From contig MGMR01000099.1 in the NCBI GenBank assembly GCA_001796495.1, positions 1-8,730 on the forward strand: 8,730 nucleotides of DNA, read 5' to 3'. The DNA comes from Chloroflexi bacterium RBG_13_51_18. Lineage in GTDB: Bacteria > Chloroflexota > Dehalococcoidia > Dehalococcoidales > RBG-16-60-22. The translations under genes and the position numbers were made by a program. The notes beneath the pieces were generated by a model. The model had not been told where the DNA came from. It worked only from the letters and a program-made list of their open reading frames with translations, and made no database searches. Below, one piece after another: positions 1 to 6,707 of the stretch (positions within the stretch are counted from its first letter, which is position 1; each line of letters starts with the position of its first letter).

Positions 1-712
1 AATCGAAGAGACGTCCCGCCCCGCCCGTGGCGATGACGGTGGCTTTCGACTTGAATACATAAAACTCGCCGGTGCGGGTATTAACCGCCGTCGCCCCGAC
101 AACTTTCCCTCCCTGTTTCCCCCCCTCCGTGAGTAATACCGTGGGCATCATTTTGTTCTGGATGTTCACGCCGAGTCGTTTTGCTTCTTCATAAAGCTTT
201 ACCTTGATGTTATATCCCCAGACGCGGACAACGTGCCGGCTCCTGTAATCATAAGCGAACATCAGTTTAGTGGCTTCATCACGGAATTCCGCGCCCTTAA
301 ACTCATCTTTAATATCCCGGATTTGCACTCCCATTTTCTCGCATTCGAGGAGCGTATCCCAGCTTTCCTTAGTGATGATGTAGCGCACATGACCGCCGGT
401 CCACCCCTGCATGCTGTCGTAGCAGGCATTGGTATACATCTCCGGTGTGACTTTAGAGCAAGGATTGGTAACCGCGCCGTGCCAGTGGTCGACGCCCGCC
501 CCGCCGGCGCCGCTCCTCTTGGCGTGGCCTCTTTCCAAGACGGCCACTTTCACGCCTGCCCTGGCGGCATTGATGGCTGCCTGCAGTCCCGCCACGCCGC
601 CTCCGATAACTAAAACATCGGAGATAATTTCATTCACCTTGCCGTAATTAACCGGGTAGGGCCAATCCGGCACTTTGCCGGTTTTCTGCACATACTCATG
701 CCACGTGCTCAT
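1..712 (-). CDS. FAD-dependent fumarate reductase/AprA-like flavoprotein, N-terminal part (C-terminus beyond window)
   Basis: 237 codons are open from the ATG at 712 to the window edge with no stop, so only the N-terminal part is visible. Residues 32-46 form a Rossmann dinucleotide-binding strand-turn-helix (DVLVIGGGVAGLQAA, GxGxxG at 37-42), with the ribose-binding acid E60 at the end of the second strand (VAVLERG). The ATGG element (227-230) is the second FAD contact of the FAD_binding_2 family (fumarate reductase, succinate dehydrogenase, AprA, 3-ketosteroid dehydrogenase). RSGAGGAG (66-73) resembles the ERSGA stretch of adenylylsulfate reductase alpha. The His of the SHT motif that covalently holds FAD in SdhA/FrdA is not seen, so FAD is probably non-covalent. 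There is no signal peptide, so the protein is probably cytoplasmic. The ATG is preceded by AAGGAG with an 8-nt spacer. It lies 75 nt after the DppC gene and is probably the same transcript. The substrate-reducing part is outside the window, so the reaction cannot be named. Confidence 0.88.
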   Translation of the reverse strand, partial: MSTWHEYVQKTGKVPDWPYPVNYGKVNEIISDVLVIGGGVAGLQAAINAARAGVKVAVLERGHAKRSGAGGAGVDHWHGAVTNPCSKVTPEMYTNACYDSMQGWTGGHVRYIITKESWDTLLECEKMGVQIRDIKDEFKGAEFRDEATKLMFAYDYRSRHVVRVWGYNIKVKLYEEAKRLGVNIQNKMMPTVLLTEGGKQGGKVVGATAVNTRTGEFYVFKSKATVIATGGAGRLFD

Positions 713-720
713 TTTTCATT

Positions 721-726
721 CTCCTT
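721..726 (-). promoter_or_regulatory. Ribosome binding site of the flavoprotein gene
   Basis: On the minus strand this reads AAGGAG, 8 nt before the ATG at 712. It decides between that ATG and an out-of-frame ATG at 719, which gives only a seven-codon reading (MKNEHVA) before a stop. Confidence 0.7.
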
Positions 727-787
727 CTGATAGGATTTACAGGAAAAGTAATTCCCGGTGAAATATCTAATCGTTTTGTTAAATTGC

Positions 788-1684
788 CTAGAGCAGACCT
801 CTTAGCCTGGGGTCGAGGGCGTCTCTCAACCCGTCGCCCACCATGTTGAAGGCAAAGACCACCAGCATAATAGCTATACAAGGGGCGAAAGAAAGCACCG
901 GATTGCTTTTTAAATACCCGTAGCCAGTGTTGACCATAGCCCCCCAGGCAGCGCCGGGCGGCGTGATGCCGATGCCGAGGAAGCTAAGACCGGCCTCGGC
1001 GAGTATAAGATTTCCCAGCTGCATGGTCATCAGGACGATAAGAGGCGGGAAGGCATTCGGAAGAATATGTTTGAATACAGTGCGAATGTAACTTGAACCC
1101 ATGGACTGCTGCGCTAAAATATAGTCATTTTCTTTGATGCTAAGCGCCAGTCCGTGCGTTACCCTGGCGTAACCTGGAATGGTGGCGACACTCAAGGCGA
1201 TAATAACGTTCCAGATTCCACTGCCGAGGACAGCTGCTAAAACCAGTGCAAATAAAAGCATCGGGAAACACATCATGGCATCCATTGTCCTCATGATGAG
1301 CGTGTTGAGAACTGTGCCGGAATAGCCAGCGATCATTCCCAGCGGAATACCGATTATCGAGGCTGCTATTACGGAGATAAAGCCTACCATCAGCGCCGTT
1401 CTCGAACCATAGATAAGCCGACTTAATGTATCACGTCCTATATTGTCAGCCCCGAGAGGGTGCTCCCAACTGGGTTGTGCCAGTGACGGCGCCACTCCTA
1501 CCTTGTAGGGGTCATACGGGGCCAGCCATTCGGCGAAGATGGCGACAAAAGCCACAATCAATAATACTACCAGACCAAAAATAACCACGCCGCGTGATAA
1601 AAATACCCTCCGGAAACGGTGCCATTCACTGACACGGGGCGCTTCTTCCAGGTAACCAGCTGCGGTAATCGGACTCTCTGCCAT
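788..1684 (-). CDS. dppC: DppC-type ABC importer permease
   Basis: A 298-residue inner-membrane subunit of a family-5 (dipeptide/oligopeptide/nickel class) ABC importer. It pairs with the DppB-type subunit to form the translocation pore. A cytoplasmic N-terminal tail (1-30) leads to a first membrane segment at about 32-53. The conserved DppC/OppC motif HPLGADNIGRDTLSRLIYGS (75-94) follows, then further hydrophobic segments at about 97-120, 138-155, 157-170, 213-235 and 265-283. The EAA loop that docks on the ATPases is at about 187-211 (NDYILAQQSMGSSYIRTVFK plus HILPN). The frame is open further upstream to an ATG at 1744, but that would overlap dppB by 47 nt. I chose the ATG at 1684 because AGGAG lies 10 nt before it and overlaps the dppB stop codon, the usual sign of translational coupling. 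The protein then begins MAESPITAAG. Length is normal for the family. The substrate is not shown by the sequence. Confidence 0.93.
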   Translation of the reverse strand: MAESPITAAGYLEEAPRVSEWHRFRRVFLSRGVVIFGLVVLLIVAFVAIFAEWLAPYDPYKVGVAPSLAQPSWEHPLGADNIGRDTLSRLIYGSRTALMVGFISVIAASIIGIPLGMIAGYSGTVLNTLIMRTMDAMMCFPMLLFALVLAAVLGSGIWNVIIALSVATIPGYARVTHGLALSIKENDYILAQQSMGSSYIRTVFKHILPNAFPPLIVLMTMQLGNLILAEAGLSFLGIGITPPGAAWGAMVNTGYGYLKSNPVLSFAPCIAIMLVVFAFNMVGDGLRDALDPRLRGLL

Positions 1685-1694
1685 GATGCTTTTT

Positions 1695-1700
1695 CTCCTA
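1695..1700 (-). promoter_or_regulatory. Ribosome binding site of dppC overlapping the dppB stop codon
   Basis: The minus strand reads TAGGAG. TAG is the stop of dppB and AGGAG is the Shine-Dalgarno sequence of dppC, 10 nt before its ATG at 1684. This fixes the dppC start and suggests coupled translation of the two permeases in equal amounts. Confidence 0.65.
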
Positions 1701-2657
1701 GCCGTACCGTATCCGGGGGTCAAACCAGCCGTAGGATATATCAACCAGCAAATTGACCACTAGTATTGCGACAGCGATAACTAAAGTAATTGCCTGAACG
1801 ACCACATAGTCCTGGCCAAAAATACTGCTGACGAGTAATCTTCCAACGCCGGGAATGGCAAAAATAGTCTCAACAAGCACTGAACCCCCGAAGAGTATAC
1901 CCACACCTACGCCTACCAGGGTAATTACCGGTATCAGGCTGTTTTTCATGGCATGTTTGAATATTACTCTACGCTCGGTCAAACCCTTAGACCAGGCGGT
2001 ACGAACATAGTCCTGTGAAATTACCTCCAGCATGCTTGAACGCATCTGACGAGCGTTAGCGGCGATACTGAAAAAAGACATACAGAGAACCGGCATTACC
2101 AGTTGCCTGGTGCTATACCAGAAATCCTCAAATGGCGACGTATAGCCGGAAATAGGCAACCAACCGAGTTTAACACCGAAAGCATATATCATTAAGATAC
2201 CCAGGAAAAAAACGGGTATGGTAATACCGATATAGGTCAACGGCGTTAATATTTTATCCAGCCATTTTCCCCGCCTAACGGCGGTGATTATCCCCACCAG
2301 GATGCCGAGTACAGCACCGATAATCAAAGAAAGAACGCCAATATGAAGGGTCACCGGGAAACGCTCACGCATGAGCGTGCTGACCTTTTCATGATAGTAG
2401 ATTGATTCCCCGAAATCTCCGCGGAACATATTGGCCATCCAGTTTACATATTGCACCATGATGGGTTTATCAAGGCCGTATTGAACGCGGAGCTGCTCAA
2501 TCATTTCCGGAGGCATAGCTTCCAGCTGAGCCGTTTGAGCCACATAGATTATCAGCGGGTCGCCGGGCAGCAGCCGGATAACAAAAAAGACCATCAGAGA
2601 AACGATGATAAGGATTATTATCGCTTGTACCAATCGTCTGAGGATGTAGGTTGTCAT
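1698..2657 (-). CDS. dppB: DppB-type ABC importer permease
   Basis: A 319-residue permease of the DppB/OppB/NikB family and partner of the DppC subunit encoded 13 nt downstream. The first membrane segment (about 9-31) ends in the family signature RLLPGDP (28-34). An extracytoplasmic region carries GLDKPIMVQYVNWMANMFRG (61-80) and DFGESI (81-86), typical of DppB. Further hydrophobic segments are at about 104-126, 137-160, 185-200, 242-262 and 286-308. The EAA coupling loop is at about 216-243 (DYVRTAWSKGLTERRVIFKH plus AMKNSLIP). VETIFAIPGVGRLL (262-275) is another strongly conserved family motif. The ATG at 2657 has a weak ribosome binding site, GGGG about 7 nt upstream, unlike the strong GGAG of the binding-protein gene. 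The 179-nt gap to the upstream binding-protein gene holds two hairpins, so permease output is probably lower than that of the binding protein. Confidence 0.95.
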   Translation of the reverse strand: MTTYILRRLVQAIIILIIVSLMVFFVIRLLPGDPLIIYVAQTAQLEAMPPEMIEQLRVQYGLDKPIMVQYVNWMANMFRGDFGESIYYHEKVSTLMRERFPVTLHIGVLSLIIGAVLGILVGIITAVRRGKWLDKILTPLTYIGITIPVFFLGILMIYAFGVKLGWLPISGYTSPFEDFWYSTRQLVMPVLCMSFFSIAANARQMRSSMLEVISQDYVRTAWSKGLTERRVIFKHAMKNSLIPVITLVGVGVGILFGGSVLVETIFAIPGVGRLLVSSIFGQDYVVVQAITLVIAVAILVVNLLVDISYGWFDPRIRYG

Positions 2658-2751
2658 GTTAAACCCCGGTCAGCAGTATTCTATAATATAAACCAAGTCT
2701 TCCCCCGTACCGTCGAGGACCTTCCCAGCCCTGCGGTCCGGGTTGAAAAAT

Positions 2752-2768
2752 AGCAGATATATTCTGCT
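2752..2768 (-). terminator. Hairpin with T-tract between binding-protein and permease genes (partial terminator or attenuator)
   Basis: On the minus strand AGCAGA, a 5-nt loop and TCTGCT form a 6-bp hairpin, followed after one A by TTTTT (2750-2746). It lies about 70 nt after the stop of the binding-protein gene and about 95 nt before dppB. The form is that of a weak intrinsic terminator. Because the permease genes follow on the same strand with no strong promoter seen, partial read-through (attenuation) is more likely than full termination. This is inferred from shape only. Confidence 0.5.
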
Positions 2769-2769
2769 G

Positions 2770-2818
2770 CCGGGTGATTCATCCCCACCGGGTTATACGG
2801 CAAGAATGAACCACCCGG
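2770..2818 (-). repeat. Inverted repeat, 13-bp stem, just after the binding-protein stop codon
   Basis: CCGGGTGATTCAT (2770-2782) and ATGAACCACCCGG (2806-2818) are inverted repeats with one mismatch. In minus-strand RNA the mismatch becomes a G-U pair, giving an unbroken 13-bp stem around a 23-nt loop. In plus-strand RNA it would be an A-C clash. This fits a hairpin acting in the dpp transcript, 18 nt after the stop codon. Such a structure may block 3' exonucleases and stabilise the upstream binding-protein message, as known for other ABC importer operons (for example malE-malF). Confidence 0.6.
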
Positions 2819-2836
2819 ACAAATCAATTTAAGGGG

Positions 2837-4384
2837 CTAGTGTGCATCCATCCAATCGTCTTCAGGTGACCACATGATGCCGTGAATCTTCGGGTAATTG
2901 CTGTGAACGTAAGTCTGCATTATGGATGCTTCAGCCGTCCTCCACAGCGGGATAATCATGGCATCTTCACCGGCCTGCCTTATGGCCGCTTTTATCTTGG
3001 GCATTGCCTCCATGACATTCTTGTACATGGGATCCAGGGCCTCGGCGCATAGGGCCAGGTATTCCGGCGACTTCAGGATATTACCGGTCCGGAAGGTCAT
3101 CGGGCTGGGGCCGTAGTGAATGAATAGATCGGTGGCACTCGGGTTGATGCCAGAGGCGGTATATACCAGGTCGGACCAGCCGGTGCCGAAGACGGCTCCG
3201 AAGTATCTGCCGAGGTCGGCAATATCTGGTTCAATAGTAATGCCGACTTCGCCGAGATACGACTGTATGGCGGCGACGGCATCGGTGCCCGCGGAAGTAG
3301 CGAGTATCTTAAAGGTGAGACCGGTTGAAAAACCTGCCTGGGTCAACTTCTCTCTGGCCATATCTTGACTATACGGCCTGGGGTCATACCCTTCTACATA
3401 GCCGGGCCAGGTGGAGGAAGCCATCTGATGGAGGGGCTCATACAGGCCCTGCCCCAGCATTCCCGCTATAGCGGGTCGGTCAAGGCCGTATTCGATTGCC
3501 TCGCGTACTTCCTTGATGGCCAGCGGGGAATCGGGATTGCTGGAATCGGGCAGCAGGGTTATGAACATGCCGGGACCCCAATTAATTTTCAGGCCTTTAT
3601 CCTGCAAATCGATTATATTCTGCACTGAAGAGACAGCAAACCACATATCCGCATCTCCCGCTTCTATCGTGGCGGCGGCTACCATGGCATCAGGTATATA
3701 GCGGATCTCAATGGCGTCAAGATACGGCAGGCCTTCCTGCCAGTAGTTGGGATTTTTAACAAACTTGATATGGTCGTCGCGCTTCCAATCGGCGACGGTA
3801 AAAGGACCCGTACCTACGGCATTGGCGCGTGCCCACGTTGCACGTTCTTCCGCGGTAGTGCCGGAATTCTCAAACGCCGTGGGTGAAATTACCTGGATTA
3901 ATCCGTAGTTTTCTATCATCATCCAGCTAAAAGCGGTAAGATGCATCTTAAGAGCATGCGCATTAACAACTTCCAGAGATTCGACGTACTGGCCATCGGT
4001 CAATCGATTATTGTCGATTCCCAACTGGAAGTTCCAACGCAGCGCCTCGGCGTTCCAGTCCGACCCGTCAGTGAACTTGATGCTCTGTTTCAAATTCCAG
4101 GTAATGGTCATGGCATCAGCATCAACATCCCAGCTTTCCGCGAGCACCGGGATCATGTTCCCGCCTTCATCCCACTCGGCTAATCTTTCCAGGACGGGAA
4201 GCATAAGGAAGTTGTCCGACGGCGCTTTTTCCGGAGGATAGCCGAGGTTGTTGGGAATGGCTCCGGAGATGCACCTCAGGGTCCCGCCGGAAGCCCCTGT
4301 TGCCTCTCCTCCTCCTCCACAGCCAGTAAAGACCAGTATGCAAACTAAGATGAGCGCAGCGGGGACTAATAATAACTTTTTCAT
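2837..4384 (-). CDS. Family-5 extracellular solute-binding lipoprotein
   Basis: A 515-residue substrate-binding protein of the SBP_bac_5 family (DppA/OppA/NikA class) that delivers ligand to the DppB/DppC-type permeases. The N-terminus is a lipoprotein signal: MKK, a hydrophobic core (4-19) and the lipobox VFTG before C22. A flexible Gly-rich linker follows. Family hallmarks are VLERLAEWDEGGNMIPVLAESW (64-85), the GTGPF motif (191-195) continuing to KNPNYW (210-215), and KEVREAIEYGLDRPAIAG (291-308). Length is normal. The ATG at 4384 is preceded by GAAGGAG with a 10-nt spacer. The gene lies 46 nt after the IclR gene and is probably co-transcribed with it. Family-5 binding proteins take peptides, nickel chelates, sugars, opines and other small molecules, and nothing in the sequence decides among these. 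The neighbours (flavoprotein, URO-D-like enzyme, IclR regulator) argue for an organic catabolic substrate rather than general peptides. Confidence 0.94.
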   Translation of the reverse strand: MKKLLLVPAALILVCILVFTGCGGGGEATGASGGTLRCISGAIPNNLGYPPEKAPSDNFLMLPVLERLAEWDEGGNMIPVLAESWDVDADAMTITWNLKQSIKFTDGSDWNAEALRWNFQLGIDNNRLTDGQYVESLEVVNAHALKMHLTAFSWMMIENYGLIQVISPTAFENSGTTAEERATWARANAVGTGPFTVADWKRDDHIKFVKNPNYWQEGLPYLDAIEIRYIPDAMVAAATIEAGDADMWFAVSSVQNIIDLQDKGLKINWGPGMFITLLPDSSNPDSPLAIKEVREAIEYGLDRPAIAGMLGQGLYEPLHQMASSTWPGYVEGYDPRPYSQDMAREKLTQAGFSTGLTFKILATSAGTDAVAAIQSYLGEVGITIEPDIADLGRYFGAVFGTGWSDLVYTASGINPSATDLFIHYGPSPMTFRTGNILKSPEYLALCAEALDPMYKNVMEAMPKIKAAIRQAGEDAMIIPLWRTAEASIMQTYVHSNYPKIHGIMWSPEDDWMDAH

Positions 4385-4430
4385 TTTTATTTGACTCCTT
4401 CTTAATGTAATTCAGGAAAGGTATGATCAG

Positions 4431-5261
4431 CTAGTCATGTATCACCTCCTTCACAATAAAGGTTTCAGCGTTATTATTGGATATGCGCCTGGCGCTATCC
4501 TTCAATTCTTCAATGACTTCATTTACTCTCGGGCCAAGACGGCTTTCAGGCCCTACGATACTTAAAGACGCCGGGCAGATATAGTTTCTTATCGGGGCGG
4601 ATATGCATACGGCCCCGGGAATCCGTTCACCACAGGTGATGCAATATCCCTGTTGCCGGCATTCCATTAATTGCGCCATTAATAAATCCTTGTCAGTCAC
4701 CGTTTTCTCGGTTACGTGGTTGAAATTAACGTGTTTTAAAGTTGTTCTCAACTCGTCGTCATCAAGCTGGGAAAGCAACACTTTTGCCGTTGCCCCGATG
4801 TATAAAGGCCCCAGTCTTTTACTCTCTTCGGTAATCCGCAGGTCTTGTTTACTTGCCACCTCATGTAAAAGTACATAGCGGAGTTGCAATAATATTCCCA
4901 GGTTTACGGTCTCCTCGGTAGTATTTGACAGGCGTATCATCTCGCGGAGGGACTGCATAATGAGGTACTTGTGAGCGGCTATTTGATTTGTTGACAGGCG
5001 GGTTATCAGAGACCCCAGGTAATAATTATGGTTATTTTCATCCTGGACCGCCCAGTCTAACCGCTTAAGAGTCTGGAGCAGTCTATGCACGGTGGATGGG
5101 CTGTATTTACAGTAATCGGCAATATCGGTTACGGTGTTGATGCCGTTGCTTAAGCATGTAAGAATTTCTGTGGAGCGATGCAGCGATGTGGAAATATTTG
5201 CGGACTTGACGGCATTTATGCTATATTTCCGTCGGTTGGAATTTTTTTCTCGTGGCAACAT
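4431..5261 (-). CDS. IclR-family transcriptional regulator
   Basis: A 276-residue DNA-binding regulator. Residues about 24-85 form the IclR winged helix-turn-helix, starting at ISTSLHRSTEILTCLS, with recognition helix SPSTVHRLLQTLKRLDW (54-70). The rest is the IclR effector domain, including LGPLYIGATAKVLL (150-163) and the conserved block GYCITCGERIPGAVCISAPI (205-224). The HTH is preceded by about 22 extra basic residues. The ATG at 5261 is the only ATG or GTG before the HTH, and the next in-frame TTG is codon 2. It has no Shine-Dalgarno but sits 6 nt after an extended -10, so the mRNA may be leaderless. Five cysteines (201, 207, 210, 219, 229) lie in or near the effector pocket where family members usually have other residues. 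IclR proteins often sense aromatic or short organic acids. This one probably controls both arms of the locus. Its ligand is unknown. Confidence 0.93.
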   Translation of the reverse strand: MLPREKNSNRRKYSINAVKSANISTSLHRSTEILTCLSNGINTVTDIADYCKYSPSTVHRLLQTLKRLDWAVQDENNHNYYLGSLITRLSTNQIAAHKYLIMQSLREMIRLSNTTEETVNLGILLQLRYVLLHEVASKQDLRITEESKRLGPLYIGATAKVLLSQLDDDELRTTLKHVNFNHVTEKTVTDKDLLMAQLMECRQQGYCITCGERIPGAVCISAPIRNYICPASLSIVGPESRLGPRVNEVIEELKDSARRISNNNAETFIVKEVIHD

Positions 5262-5267
5262 CAGTCT

Positions 5268-5276
5268 ATTATATCA
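5268..5276 (-). promoter_or_regulatory. Extended -10 promoter for the IclR-dpp-flavoprotein arm
   Basis: The minus strand reads TGATATAAT, a perfect extended -10 (TGn plus TATAAT). Only 6 nt separate it from the ATG of the IclR gene, so transcription would start at or within a base or two of that ATG. The hexamer 17 nt upstream is a poor -35. A TTGACA-like match (5282-5287) is only 8 nt away, too close to pair with this -10. Placement and shape are seen; activity is inferred. Confidence 0.5.
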
Positions 5277-5313
5277 CGGCCTGTCAATATATGATAATTA
5301 AAGAAATAAAGCC

Positions 5314-5342
5314 ATTAAATCCGGGCTAAAAAAGGTTAGAAT
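5314..5342 (+). promoter_or_regulatory. Possible promoter of the URO-D/dppDF arm
   Basis: TAGAAT (5337-5342) matches five of six -10 positions and lies about 34 nt before the URO-D start. The -35 region (ATTAAA or TTAAAT at 5314-5320) is weak, as expected for an activated promoter. It lies in the same 114-nt intergenic stretch as the IclR promoter, so one bound regulator could control both. Confidence 0.3.
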
Positions 5343-5353
5343 TCGCTAAAAAA
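5325..5353 (+). repeat. Direct repeat GCTAAAAAA, two copies 20 bp apart
   Basis: GCTAAAAAA occurs at 5325-5333 and 5345-5353, flanking the candidate -10. The 20-bp period puts both copies on nearly the same face of the helix. It may be a regulator binding site or an A-tract bend. A chance match in an A-rich leader is also possible. Confidence 0.3.
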
Positions 5354-5375
5354 TAATGACTGGAGTCTGAATAAA

Positions 5376-6707
5376 ATGGAGAAGAAATCCGCTGCATCAA
5401 CCCCCGATGAAAAACGCCAGGAAAGGTTCAAGCGCTGGCTTTCACCGCCTAATGTGAAATTTTCCGACCCGGCGGCTGAAGAGGGATATAAAAAAAGGGT
5501 AACCAGGTTTATGAAAGTCATGAACCTTGAGGAGCCTGACCGTGTGCCGGTTATCCTGCCGGCAGGCAGTTTCCCGCTTTTCTACGCCGGTATGACGCTA
5601 AAAGAAGCCATGTATGATAATGTAAGGGTCTGCCAGGCGTACCGCAAGTTCTTTAAAGAGTTCAAAGGGGATACTATCACAGGACCCGGCATGGTGCCAC
5701 CGGGAAGGACTATGGAAATGATAGACAGCCTTTCTTCCCGATGGCCGGGACACGGTCTCCCGGATGACGCCAGCATGCAGCAGTTTGTCGAGGGTGAATA
5801 TATGAAGGCTGATGAATATGATATCCTCCTGAAAGACCCGTCCGACTTTTGTTTCCGCTATTACCTGCCGCGTACCCTGGGAGCGCTGGCGCCCTTAGCG
5901 AATTTCTCACCGCTTCCCCATATACTGGGTATGCCCAACAGGTTTCTAGGGCCGGCCGTCCTTCCAGAAGTCCAGAAGATGTATCAAACGATTATAGATT
6001 ATGGTAAAGAGATAGCTAAGTGGCAGGAACCGATGATGGAGTTTAACCGTGAAGTTTTGGCAGCAGGATACCCATCGTTTTTTGGAGGCCAGTCCCATGC
6101 CCCGTTTGACATTCTGGCTGATACCCTGCGGGGCACCAGGGGAATTGTGATGGATATGTACCGGCAGCCGGAAAAACTCCTGGAAGCTATGGAGATGCTG
6201 ACGCCGATGAATATAGAAATCGGCCTGCAGATGGCTAATGCCACCGGTGTACCTATAGTATTCTTTGCGCTTCACAAAGGCGATGATACCTTTATGTCCG
6301 AGAAGCAGTATGAAAAATTTTACTGGCCAACGTTCCGTAAGGTAATTATGGGACTGATTGAAGAAGGACTCGTGCCGTACCTGTTCGCCGAAGGCAGTTA
6401 TAATAATCGATTGGAAATCATAAAGGACCTGCCTAAAGGAAAAGTTGCCTGGTATTTCGACCGTACGGACATGTTCAAGGCTAAAGAGGTGCTGGGTGAC
6501 ACAGCCTGTATTGCCGGTAACGTACCCACTTCGCTGCTGGCTACGGGCACACCTAAAGTGGTGAAGGAATATTGCCGTAAACTCATTGAGGTTTGCGGCA
6601 AAGGCGGCGGCTTTATCCTGACCGGAGGGGCCAGTATAGATAAGGGGAACCCGGATAACCTGCGCGCTATGATAGAGGCGGTTGAGGAATACGGAGTTTA
6701 TAAATAA
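5376..6707 (+). CDS. Uroporphyrinogen decarboxylase-fold (URO-D/methyltransferase-like) protein
   Basis: A 443-residue soluble protein of the URO-D/MtaA superfamily, a TIM-barrel fold shared by haem-pathway decarboxylases and corrinoid methyltransferases. The match is clearest in the C-terminal half: the SEKQYEKFYWPTFRKVI block (308-324), IAGNVPTSLLATGTPKVVKE (379-398) and GGFILTGGASI with NPDNL (411-429), equal to the family's GN-P-LL and GGGFIL elements. It is longer than HemE (about 340-360 residues), has a charged N-terminal extension of about 40 residues, and lacks the HemE RQAGRY motif, so it is unlikely to make haem. The zinc ligands of MtaA/MtbA are absent: His-x-Cys is F337-A-E339 and the later Cys is A419. 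The enzymatic role is therefore unknown; a metal-free or different-metal lyase or transferase is possible. The start has TGGAG 10 nt upstream. It leads the plus-strand arm and is divergent from the IclR gene. Confidence 0.87.
   Translation: MEKKSAASTPDEKRQERFKRWLSPPNVKFSDPAAEEGYKKRVTRFMKVMNLEEPDRVPVILPAGSFPLFYAGMTLKEAMYDNVRVCQAYRKFFKEFKGDTITGPGMVPPGRTMEMIDSLSSRWPGHGLPDDASMQQFVEGEYMKADEYDILLKDPSDFCFRYYLPRTLGALAPLANFSPLPHILGMPNRFLGPAVLPEVQKMYQTIIDYGKEIAKWQEPMMEFNREVLAAGYPSFFGGQSHAPFDILADTLRGTRGIVMDMYRQPEKLLEAMEMLTPMNIEIGLQMANATGVPIVFFALHKGDDTFMSEKQYEKFYWPTFRKVIMGLIEEGLVPYLFAEGSYNNRLEIIKDLPKGKVAWYFDRTDMFKAKEVLGDTACIAGNVPTSLLATGTPKVVKEYCRKLIEVCGKGGGFILTGGASIDKGNPDNLRAMIEAVEEYGVYK

Noticed and set aside
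233..613. Plus-strand open frame of 126 codons opposite the flavoprotein
   Set aside because: It is antisense to the FAD-binding domain, whose GxGxxG and ATGG motifs are clear on the minus strand.
713..787. Terminator between dppC and the flavoprotein gene
   Set aside because: No stable hairpin with a T-tract was found in the 75-nt gap, so co-transcription is more likely.
1685..1744. Upstream ATG for DppC at 1744
   Set aside because: It would add 20 residues that overlap dppB and read poorly as a DppC N-terminus, while AGGAG at the proper distance supports the ATG at 1684.
5282..5287. TTGACA (minus strand) as -35 of the IclR promoter
   Set aside because: It is only 8 nt from the TATAAT, well short of the usual 16-18 nt, so they cannot work as a pair.
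5272..5296. TATCA / TGATA inverted repeat as an IclR operator
   Set aside because: Only 5 bp match, the flanks do not extend it, and the stretch is AT-rich, so chance is likely.
5376..6707. HemE (haem biosynthesis) assignment
   Set aside because: The HemE RQAGRY signature is missing, the protein is about 80-100 residues longer, and no haem genes are near.
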